From contig JAJTUP010000063.1 of assembly GCA_021399435.1 (NCBI GenBank), positions 1 to 64,000 of the forward strand: 64,000 nucleotides of DNA, read 5' to 3'. Below are positions 45,361 to 55,044 of this stretch, in pieces (the first letter of the stretch is position 1; every line of letters starts with the position of its first letter). This DNA is from Diaporthe sp. PMI_573. Taxonomy: Eukaryota > Ascomycota > Sordariomycetes > Diaporthales > Diaporthaceae. A program made the translations under genes and the position numbers. Under the pieces are notes generated by a model. It was not told where the DNA came from. It worked only from the letters and a program-made list of their open reading frames with translations, and ran no database searches.

Positions 45361-46903
45361 CTAGCTTGGGTCGCAGAAGACAGTGGCGTCGACGGTGCCA
45401 CCCCCGGGGCGACACAAGGACTGGATCCGATACAGCATCGGGACGATCCTCCTCTGCGTGGCCGCCGCTCTGCCATACATGGCGTCCCAGCGCATCGATC
45501 GCGACACCATCTTCATGGACTCGATCATCGAGTGCAGCGCCTCGAGCTGAAGGCCGATCAGGCCCCCGATCAGCGTGTCCCACTCCCGCGCCGAGTCCAC
45601 CTCGTAGCTGCCCAGCACAGCCGGCCAAGGCGGCGCGCCACCACTGCCGCTCCTACCATCGCGGTCTGCATTACTACCACGCACGGCCATTGCCCCAGGA
45701 GCCCCAGCCGCCGGGTGCAGCAGGCACTGCGTGTACCCGGCGACTATCTGCTCGCTCAGCCCTGCCAGCTTGTCGGTGAGGAACTTGAGGATGGTCATGT
45801 GCTCCGGGCGCGCCCGGCAGCGCTGGCACTCGATGAGGGCCTGGCCGTAGCGGAGGGCCTCCTTGTGCGAGGCGAGACTGGCGTCTAGACCCTGGCTAGC
45901 TACCGTGTTTCGACCTGCCTCGAGCTCGTCAATGAGGAACACTACTGGCTGGAGGCAGCGGCACTCAGGCTGGGGGCTTGCTTCGATCACGTCTATGTTT
46001 CCGGGGTGGATGGCCATCGCGGGTGGTTGACCAGGTTGTGTTGTTGGGCTGGCTGGTTCCACGATCGATTGGTTGTCTTGCCCGCGCAGGATATCAGTCA
46101 AACCGGTTGACTGTTGTGATACCTCGTTCGCCGGATTCGGGCCGGAAGGCAGCACAGAGCCTTGGGGCGTCGAGGTCAGTTTTGCTGGTTCGTCTGGCGG
46201 TGAGGCCAGTCTAGGATCCCAGTGTTCCAAATCAATGGTGTCGATGAGGGGCCACTGCTCGAGGATGTCTGGATCGTTCAGGCTCGAGGTGTGACAATGC
46301 TGGTCCGCGTCTGCGCCCATGTCGAAGAGTGTGAAGACTGACTGCAGCTGCCCGTGACTGGGGTCGGATGTGCCGGGGCCATCGCTAAGTGGCGTGGGAG
46401 GTCTATGAGCGATATCTTTGAGGGCGCATTCTTTGATGTCGGCACACGGTTGCTCGTCCCCTAGAACGTGGTGGCCCTTTTGCTCTCCGGAATTAGACTG
46501 AGGTGAAAACTTCGTAACAGCTTGCCTCTGTGATGGCCGTGGCATAGTCGGGCTAGTTGGAACCGCCAGGGGCTCCTCGTTAACGATTGGTTCTCGGCGG
46601 CGTTTCTTTCCAGCTTCTGCGTAGACACAGATCCTGTCCAATGCCTTGCACCGGCTGCATCCTGTCTTTTCACCTGTGCACCTAAGCTGGGTCCAAGGCT
46701 CGGGTCAGCCACTATGTTCATCTAGAGAAGTTGGCAAACGAAAAGGGAGAGCGCCGCTGAAGAACTCCGGCTCAACTTACCTTCTTAGCACGACAAGTAT
46801 TACATGCTTGTTGTACGATTGGCCGAGACGTTCCAGGGTCAAATGCTCGACGGATTGGAGCCTCGTTCTTGTTGGTCACGTTCAGACGCCAGGTTTCCAT
46901 CAT
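45361..46903 (-). CDS. AflR-like Zn2Cys6 cluster regulator (482 aa)
   Basis: Two exons: 46903-46781 and 46686-45361. The splice falls inside the zinc cluster and yields C-x2-C-x6-C-x6-C-x2-C-x6-C starting ACNTCRAKK, with LRCTGEKTGCSRC after the junction (residues about 34-60). A basic stretch KKRRREP follows. There is a long low-complexity middle (Pro, Ser, Gln) and then a C-terminal region with CQRCRARPEHMTILKFLTDK-type sequence that resembles the AflR C-terminal domain. Two ATGs overlap the start (46903 and 46900). Probably the pathway-specific activator of the PKS-terpene cluster, nuclear, binding CCG/CGG-type sites. It marks the right edge of the cluster. Confidence 0.9.
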
Positions 46904-47983
46904 CTTGACTGAAGAACAGTTCCGAACACAGAGCTTAACCACCCAGCTCTAAGATCGAGCCCAAAGGTATGAAGTTGAGTATGCAGCATTTCCAAATCGA
47001 GTGAAATTCGGAGGCCACCGAACTTGTTAAATAATTACCATGGATGCTATTGTTCACGAGTTGTTGTTCTCTCACTTTCAGTCCAAAACCCTTCCTAGCA
47101 TAATGCTGGTTCTTTTCATATCGCCAGACTCGCCTTGCCTCAGCTGTACACAACGTGCCGATCGATACCCTAATCAGAGCGCCACCTTCTCAGGTCTTAT
47201 ACCGTGTGTAATTCCTATTTGATACGATTTGTCGTGTCATACCCGGGATCATGCCAGCCAAGATTTCTGGCACCAACACTGAAAGTGGCAGGCAGAATGT
47301 AACACAGAGGATGGTCAGGAGGGCGAGTCGGAGACCTTGCCCATCAAATCTGTTCTCCATGGCACGGTGGAACTACATATCGCGTTGCAAAATGCTTGTG
47401 GATTAATGCAGTTACTTTGCACGGCATGCTATAGCTTGAAACAACAAAAAGCCTTGCAAATTGAACTGGATATTTAGCGCGGCGCCAGGTTCCAAGTTGT
47501 AACAGTGAGAGATGCTCAAGTATTGCAACTACCAGTCGATCGGACCCTGGCAATTGAGGCTCGTAGACGGTAGTCAGAGCAAGTACTAATTCCTTGGGTA
47601 TTTCATATCACGTGAGATTTCGAATGAGTACGCGCCCGTGCCCCATTCCGAAGCCTGGATGCCGACAAATCGGATATGTCGGATCCACGTGAGTAGTTGA
47701 TTCATAACCTTTGCTGTGAAGGCTTTGCTGGACGAGTTCTGCTAGAGCCTTCGTTTTCGTCTGGTTTTCCATTGCAGTAATTTGCCCTCTACTACGCGGC
47801 TTTCAGAGGCCTTCCAGCCCAAGATACCCGCAGATTCTGTTTTAGGGGTCCCATTTGCGCTTGATATCCGTCAGTTTATGATTCCTTGTTGCCCCAAGAC
47901 TTAGAGCCACGAGCCTAAAAATCATGCTCACCCAAGTAGGAACCGACTGCATGGTGCTCCAATTCCTCCATTACACTAGAGAG
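46904..47983. other. Intergenic region right of the cluster
   Basis: About 1.1 kb. On the minus strand near 47225-47345 a hydrophobic stretch (LRLALLTILCVTFCLPLSVL) can be read, but no surrounding gene could be built. The part nearest 46904 is the regulator's promoter. Confidence 0.45.
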
Positions 47984-48634
47984 TCACGACCCGCACTGGT
48001 CGTCGTCGGCCTTGTCTTCCCAAATAACGTAGACAGCCAGATAATGGTCCGACTGAATGCTGAGGGCCATCTTTGTGAGAGGCTGATTGCTGCGTGGTTT
48101 CATGGACGTCCAGAGTGCCATAGACTGCCTCGTTGGGAGCGTGGCAAAAGACGGTTCCAAGAGAGACACGATATCCTCATCTTTGCGAAGGAAGACGATG
48201 TCTACTTTGTACCGCTGGCCGACTGGATAGGCCTTGGCCTTGTTGGCATACTCTTGCTGTATGCTTGTTTCTTGGTAAACTGATGCGGACAATGCTCTAT
48301 CGGGCCGGGAGTCTTCTACGGATTGCAAAAGCTTCTGAACGAGGTTTTCGTCGTTGCTCAAGGCCAGGAGAATGACCAGGATACAGGGGTTTTGGATGCC
48401 GTCGTAGCAACTTCCAATGGCGGTGAGCTCAATGGTGTTCTCGAGAGTGGAGGCAATCTGCCCTGGTCAGGATTGTCTGAGTCGTAACAGATTTCGAAAC
48501 AATTATACCTCAAGCGCCCAGCCCAACGCCGTCTTGCAATTTACAAGGCGAACTGTTAGTCTCTGTTGTACGGCTTCAGGCAGAGGAGCGATTTTATTCC
48601 TGGGGGCCTGCGGGTCAAAGCTGTTACTTAACAT
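47984..48634 (-). CDS. Hypothetical protein (199 aa)
   Basis: Two exons, 48634-48509 and 48457-47984, joined in phase 0 over a 51-bp intron with a GTATAA donor and GCAG acceptor. Starts MLSNSFDPQAPRNK. The coding-like composition and the clean join support a real gene, though I recognise no domain. It is mostly polar, with a mid segment YDGIQNPCILVILLALSND and a region VGQRYKVDIVFLRKDEDIV. No signal peptide, no catalytic motif. It ends 31 bp from the stop of the decayed zinc-finger gene on the same strand, so it may have been its downstream neighbour or part of a larger locus. Confidence 0.55.
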
Positions 48635-48664
48635 TCAAGCCAAGTGCCGGCATCAATCCTTACT

Positions 48665-49742
48665 CTACTCTCTCATCTCGCTACCCGCGTTGTCGAGGAC
48701 TTCCTCTTCGTCATCGCCAAGTATTTCGTACAATTCCAATTCCTCTTGCAGCAGCGGCAATGCCACTTCTGACAATCTTTTCGGTGGGCCGTGTAGTCCT
48801 CACGAGGAATGCTCCATCTGCATTTGCTGCATTCTTTCGTGGGTGGCGGTCCACACATCTGAGAGTGTGTGTCTATTTCTTTCTGGTCGTGGCATACTCG
48901 TTCTGGAAGCACGGCAAAACCACATGCAACCACTCTTCCAAATGAGCGGCATATCTGGCGTAAGGGATAGCTATTCTGCACCTGCCACAGATTGGATTGG
49001 TTTTCTTAGGGGGTGGTCCACATGCCTGAATGTGCGCGGTTCTCTCCGTCCGTGGTATCCTCGCCTTGCATGCGAGGCAACGCCACATGCTACATTTTCC
49101 CAAGTGGGCAGCGTGGTCGTCGTGGGGATTCACGGCGCCGCACCTGTGACATCGTTTAGATACACGTCTGGACATAGTTATGGATCCTTCTTAATCCATG
49201 GCAATTTCATCTTGCAAAGGACACGAACACATTTCACAGTACTGCTTATAATCCGAAATGCAGAGCGGGTGAAATTTTATCTTGCAGTGAGGGTAGGTCT
49301 TTCGCGGGATCTGGGCTTGCCTGGTTCCCGGTTTTGTTTCCTGGCTGCTGCCTGACTTCTGGGCATTGCGATGCTCCTCAATACCGCCCTTGTCTTCAGC
49401 CTCTCTTCCAGTCTTAATCTTCTTCGTCAGCGGTTCTTCTATATCGATCCCGTCCTCTTTTCGCTTCTTGGTCTTTGTGAGGACCTTTTGCGCAGGCTCC
49501 TGCAGCTCCTCGTCTGTGCTGTGTAGAATGGCGGAGGAGGCAGGTAAGGGAGAAGCTTGCTGCTGGTTGGACTTGCTCTGCGACGGAAACGTGCGAGATC
49601 GATTGGTTAGCTTGCCAGTACTGCCAAAGGCGGGTTGGAGCAGGGCGGAGGGGTTGGCGGCGACCCCACTACTAGTACCTAGGTACTTGTTGGGGTCCCG
49701 CCGAAAGAGATACGGATCATTGGCCGGACCGACTCCAGGCAA
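48665..49742 (-). pseudogene. Decayed zinc-finger-repeat protein gene
   Basis: A minus-strand gene with an N-terminal Ser/Gln/Lys-rich part (49191-49742, including a KKRKEDG-type basic stretch) followed by tandem Cys/His units of the form CxxC-x8-HxxH-x3-C and CGPPPKK linkers (about 48750-49175). An in-frame TAA at 49191-49193 splits the two parts. The repeat region needs shifts near 48945, 48885 and 48750 to stay in register: the expected GCMWFCRA and LELYEILGDDEEE segments lie in other frames. The tail would end at 48665. No ATG opens the N-terminal frame. At least one stop and three frameshifts point to a pseudogene; zinc-binding repeats with acidic tails are of unknown function. Confidence 0.7.
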
Positions 49743-49830
49743 ATGTCACCCCGCAATTCTGTCTACCGCCACCTTACCGGCACTCCGAAGTCGCCAAAGC
49801 GTCATACAGCTTGGCCGCATTGCTTTCTCC

Positions 49831-49873
49831 AAAAAAAAAAAAGTCTCAGTCGCAGTCGCAGTCGCAGTCGCCG
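49831..49873. repeat. A-tract and CAGTCG hexanucleotide repeat
   Basis: A run of 12 A (49831-49842) is followed by about four tandem copies of CAGTCG. It sits about 50-90 bp upstream of the amidophosphoribosyltransferase start, in its 5' leader or core promoter. Confidence 0.8.
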
Positions 49874-49920
49874 TACTACACCACTACTTTCTCGACCAAG
49901 ATCCAAGGCAACGTGATACC

Positions 49921-52554
49921 ATGTGTGGTATCTCGGCCATATTGGTATGTTCCCACAGACTCATGTCCCGGGAAACAAACGCGTCACGAGACGGCAAAAA
50001 TAGAGGAGAGGAAAAGAAACACGCTGACTACCTCGGCAGCTGGGCGATTCAGAAGCCACCACTGCCGCTGTCGACCTACACGAGTCCCTCTACTATCTTC
50101 AGCATGTCAGTTACCCGATCGCGAAGCCTCTCTCCACCACAAACCACGTTGCTTGTTGTCTTGGAGGAATGCTGACGCTCGCAATAGCGTGGACAAGATG
50201 CTGCGGGTATTGCCGTATGCCGAGGCGGAAGGGTCTTCCAGTGCAAGGGCCTAGGCATGGCCAGCAAGGTGTTTGATGATGGCAGACGCGCGACGCCGGC
50301 GACGATACCTGGCTATATGGGGTAACCTCACCGCCAACAACCTCATGGCCATCGCGAGGAGAGCAATGGGGCTGACGTTGCGGCAGAATTTCCCACCTTC
50401 GGTACCCAACTGCGGGCACGTCATCTGCGTACGCCCGACCAAACTTGGATTCTTACCCTGCAGCCCCTAGAACAAGCACCTGTTAACGTCTTCGTCACTG
50501 CAGATCGGAAGCGCAGCCCTTTTTCGTCAATTCCCCGTACGGCCTGTCAATGAGCGTCAACGGAAATGTCGTCAACGCCCCGGAAATCGTCAAATTCTTG
50601 GATTACGAGGCTCGACGCCATGTGAACACAGACTCCGACTCGGAACTCATGTAGGGCTATCCGCCTGTTAGGTTTCAGTTCCGCCTTCTCGCTGACGTAG
50701 TACCGATTCCTCAGGCTTAACATTTTCGCCTGGGCCCTTGGCGAAACTGGCAAACGCCGAGCCAGTGTGGACGATGTCTTTGCTGCGCTGCGCGAGGTAT
50801 ATGCAAGGTGTCATGGTGCATTTGCATGTACCGCGATGATTGCCGGCTTTGGGATCTTGGGCTTCCGGTACGTCTTGCCCCCACCCCTCCTTTACGCCCT
50901 TCCGAATCTCTCAACTAACGTGCTTTGTCAATTTTGCAGTGACGAAAATGGTATTCGGCCCCTTTGCCTCGGATCTCGACCATCAGAAACACTTGACGGC
51001 GCTACAGACTACTTCTTAGCTTCGGAATCGATTGCTCTGACACAGCTTGGATTCAAGAATATCGTCGACATCTTACCGGGCCAGGCTGTCTTTATAAAAA
51101 AAGGAGGGGTTCCCCAGTTCTCACAGATTGTGGAGATGAAGTCTTACACCCCTGATCTGTTTGAATTCCTTTACTTCGCAAGGCCTGACACACACATGGA
51201 CGGGATTTCCGTCCATCGCAGCCGACAGAAGATGGGGCTGAAGTTGGCCAGCAGAATGAGACAGGTTTTGGGAGAAGATGGGGTTCGGGATATTGATGTT
51301 GGTATGTCACGCGTGTTGTTCCCATGTTCCATAAACCTAGCATCTCTTTCAATCCCTGCGCACCAGTGTGTATTTGGTTGGGTCCTGCTAACATCTCGTT
51401 CTCAAGTCATTCCCATACCCGAGGTCAGTATTTTCTGTATACCACATCTCAGGCAACGGGCCATTACTTACCAACCTGTTGCAACTAGACAAGTAATACG
51501 GCCGGCGCTGAGTTGGCTAAGGAGCTACAAAAGCCATTCTCAAATGCGTTTGTGAAAAACAGGTATATCTACCGCACGTTCATTGTAAGTCCTCCCCTCA
51601 CAGAATGTCAACCACTTGTGCATGTGCAATGCTAATTCTTTGGTTTTATCCAGCTTCCTGGCCAGAGGGCACGACAAAAAAGCGTCCGTCGGAAGCTCTC
51701 GCCCATTGCGTCGGAATTCAAAGGCAAGGTTGTTTGCCTCGTTGACGACAGCATTGTACGGGGGACGACGTCGTGTGAGATTGTGCGTGACCCTCTCCCT
51801 CATTCATGACGCAGGCATGATGTTTCTATTGCAAACTCATCTTCAAGTAAAGGGGGACGCGCGGGCTTAAAACGCCACGGACATGGGCACAGGGCTTACT
51901 GATTTGCCCATTCCAGGTTCAAATGGTTCAAGAATGCGAGGCAAAGCGCATCATCCTAGTGTCTTGCAGCCCAGAGATCACTCATCCACATGTTGTAAGT
52001 GTTGTATCTCACTCAAGAAATAGGCACATACGCACTGGCAGCTCTCTAGCTTGAAAAGTGGTTGCTAACCTGGCTTCTACAGCACGGCATTGACCTTGCT
52101 GACCCTGCTCGTAAGCATAGTCCCAGGCATATATATACTGATTAATAGGATAAACTGATCGCAACTGACGCAACGGCATCTAGAACTCCTCGCCCACGGC
52201 AGAACGCTGCAAGAAATGACCAACATTATCCAGTGTGACGCTTTGGTATTCCAAACTCTTGAGGATTTGAAAGCAGCTTGTACAGAAGCAGCCGACGCAG
52301 AGAGCCAAGTGCGGGACTTCGAGGTTGGTGTCTTCTGCGGTCAATACAGGAGCCCTCTTCCTGCCGATTATCTCGAGCGCTCCAGTCGGCTGTATAAGAA
52401 GACCAAACCGAAGAGCACAGCTTCCACAGAAAGAGAGGGAGATGCCGGCGCTTCTTTGGTAGCGAGCAGCGGTCCTGTGAACATACAAGCGCCGCAAGAA
52501 GCATTGTACAGTGAACGTACCAATGATTTCGAGGACCACGAGGACATCAAGTAA
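49921..52554 (+). CDS. ADE4-like: Amidophosphoribosyltransferase, 13 exons (548 aa)
   Basis: Exons 49921-49944, 50040-50105, 50188-50321, 50387-50428, 50504-50650, 50715-50867, 50940-51301, 51407-51423, 51489-51584, 51654-51782, 51917-51994, 52083-52110, 52184-52554; every phase closes and the product is intact. The N-terminal nucleophile is Cys2 (MCGISAIL), followed by glutamine-amidotransferase motifs [35 protein letters not shown] and DSDSELM. The PRPP loop is [14 protein letters not shown], then [10 protein letters not shown] and [10 protein letters not shown]. It catalyses the first step of de novo purine synthesis: PRPP plus glutamine to phosphoribosylamine. Oddities: 12 introns, far more than I would expect; ISHLRY where GIGHxRY is usual; a two-residue insertion before PGYMG; a diverged acidic C-terminal tail. 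It may be a second, divergent copy. Confidence 0.9.
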
Positions 52555-53606
52555 GCTCATATATCCTCTGACCCCAGATGTAGTAAAATTAGTGTTGGAA
52601 GGTTGATTAATGATTTTGCAGTCTTCACAACAATCTTACAACCAGGCATTAAGGTCACACTTTGGGCCCTAGATCTCTAAGAGGTCCCTTAGGATCCTTG
52701 CTGCCAGGCCGATGCTAGGATGTGGAGGGCCGGCACCGAGGCTTCTGTCATGGAGTCCAGAGGACGGTGCTGGTGGTAGTAGTGTGGTTGCCTCCGCTGC
52801 ATAAATGACTACGAAGTTTTCTCTATTAATTTGAAGAAACAGGGCAGAGATTTTATGTCATGAAGGGCATGACGTTTACTTAAGTAGCATAGACAGGCGT
52901 GGTGACCAACCTCCTGCGCCGTAGACTCCCCGCCAGGAGAGGGATATAGTTACATTATGCTGGATCCACTACCTTGATGTCAGCTACTGCCGTGCACGAT
53001 TGCTAAGTCTCTCCATCAAACAATCCCCTGTGGAACAATCTCCTACCTGCAAACAGGTAGTCTCAACTTGTACCATTCGCTCCTGCTGTGGAACATGATC
53101 GGAGGTCGCCTCTTGAGTGCCTAGTCGCTCGTACATGCGGTGAAACTAAACACAAGGCACAATCCAAGTCGCCTCGGGTGGCTACCTGGTCATGATTCGC
53201 TCCGCCCTCCGAGGATGCAGAATGATGCCGGCGCCGATACATATACCAGGATGGTCCGATGACAACATGAATCGCGGTGAGCATTGCTTCCGACAAGGAG
53301 CTAAGAGCGTCCTACCTAGGTAGCGAGCTACATGTTGTTTGGCGTTGTCTCTGGAGTTTCAATCAATCTGGACAGTTACTGGAGGAGCCAGGAGAACCGG
53401 TAGCGGGTTTGCATGTTTCAGTCACTCTTACCCAAGCATGAAATTTTATGTTATGTTTCTCTCTCCATCCTGGTTCTGTCTTTCCAAAACTCACTAGAAT
53501 GTTGCCGAGGGCTCGTAAGCACGTTCGTAGCATCCCGACCACATGTCATATTGGACTGTTAAACTACCTAGATGACCATTGCACACCTGAAATCGCTTCA
53601 TGTGTT
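52555..53606. other. Intergenic region
   Basis: About 1.05 kb between convergent genes. A 77-codon minus-strand frame at 53063-53296 has no recognisable feature. Nothing else seen. Confidence 0.5.
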
Positions 53607-54121
53607 TCAAATGATCTTTCCATTCTCGATGAAGGTCGCCTGTGTGCCAATTTGCACGTCCGCTTTTTCCATGTCAAGCCACCCTTCAGCAGACTTCGTG
53701 ACGTTGGCCTTCCAGCCCGGGTCAGCGAGCATGTTGCGGATGTTCTGAAAATCAGTGGTCCAGTAGATGGATGCCGAGTCATAAGGAGCCATATTCCAGC
53801 CCCAGGCAGATCCACCCTTGCGCTTCTCCAGGTCCTCCTGGAACTGCTTCTTCAAACTGCTCGGGGTGAAGTACTGTGTGCCGGGGTAGTCACAAGTCAG
53901 CACCAGATATGCGAAATTTAGTTGATGAGGGGGCTGGTAAACTCGTAGGAAAGTAGAGAACGCACAAGCTCAACCTTCTCAATTCCGTGCTTGATAGCAA
54001 TTGGCATGATCAAAGGCATATGCTCCTCATTCCACCACTTCATCCAAGTCGCCTCGTCGTGGGACTGGTCCCGGTAGTGAAACACCGAGACCTTGAGCAT
54101 CAACGCCGCTTGGGAAGCCAT
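53607..54121 (-). CDS. EthD-domain protein (140 aa)
   Basis: Two exons, 54121-53966 and 53873-53607, joined in phase 0 over a 92-bp intron. The ATG at 54121 (MASQAALMLKVSVFHYRD) fits the family; an in-frame frame reaches 54220 but adds a low-complexity leader. It is a dimeric alpha-beta barrel of the EthD type: KVSVFHYR at the first strand, WWNEEHMPL, then NMAPYDSASIYWTTD, MLADPGW and FIENGKI. Small fungal EthD proteins act as dehydratases, decarboxylases or cyclase helpers in polyketide pathways, though many are orphans. It lies about 7 kb beyond the cluster regulator, past the purine gene, so membership of the cluster is doubtful. Confidence 0.85.
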
Positions 54122-55044
54122 TATCTCTAGTGCAGTGGTCCTTTCTTCTAGACTTGGACTTGTGCTGTTGGTTGGCTGGCTGGAAACCTGAGATGAAAGA
54201 TTGTTCCAGGAGGCTTGCATGTATACATTTCCATCACAATATCTTGCGGAGGATGGGCCCCTTTATACTTTCATGGCCTGCTGGGGTCTTCCCACTCAGG
54301 TCTCAGGCAATCGCGCAGGGAGGGCGGTGCCGGTCTCTTCCGACTTGCATTCCTTAGAACTCTTACAGCCAATGGTTTTAACACATCAATGTTGTCCAAC
54401 ATAGGCAATCTCTTGTGAAGCATCGAGATCGGTCAGTGCTTTGTGTGATGCTGGTCAGGAAGTGGCTCAATGAGCGCACATTGATTTTCGCTTGATGTAT
54501 TCATTTCCTTCCACTCAGTATATCATTACACTCCAGTTCTGTTTGTTTGGTCAATGAATACATATGCAACGTAATTAATTGTCGCCATAGCTCATGGAGG
54601 GTGATGCCTGGTCACACCCGAGGTCACACTGGTGTGACAACTCACAACCATCTGGCAATGATTAGTATCCAACAAGTGCAGAGCCGCCAAATAATTTCAA
54701 AATGGTTTTAAAATACACATTGAAGTTCAGACCATATGTTCTTTGCTATGGCGACATTGTGGAAGACACCGTTTTGAGCATTGTGTTTTTCATCGTAATC
54801 GGCAGAGAGCGGCATCTGGTGAAGATCATGTTTTATGAAGAAGCAAGATTATAATTACAAGGAATAGCATTCCTTAGATACCTAGATATCCAGGTCTCGG
54901 TATCTTAGATCCCCTTGTCCACCAGTTGACTTTCAAGTTGGTAGGTGTCCTTGATGGCGGCTTTTTTCTTCTGCGACCCATACTCACCACTTCAAGCTAT
55001 TCCATCCAAGTAGCACATTCAAACCCCATGATATAGTTATGTTT
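54122..55044. other. Intergenic region
   Basis: About 0.9 kb, slightly AT-rich, between an EthD gene and a permease gene both on the minus strand. It holds the EthD promoter and the permease 3' flank. No gene seen. Confidence 0.5.

Noticed and set aside
48417..49355. 312-codon plus-strand open frame
   Set aside because: Antisense to the decayed zinc-finger gene and Cys/Ser-rich because of the repeats on the other strand; no family resemblance.
49921..52554. Reading the purine gene as a pseudogene
   Set aside because: At first the many short frames looked decayed, but all 13 exons join in phase with normal splice sites and keep the catalytic Cys and PRPP loop.
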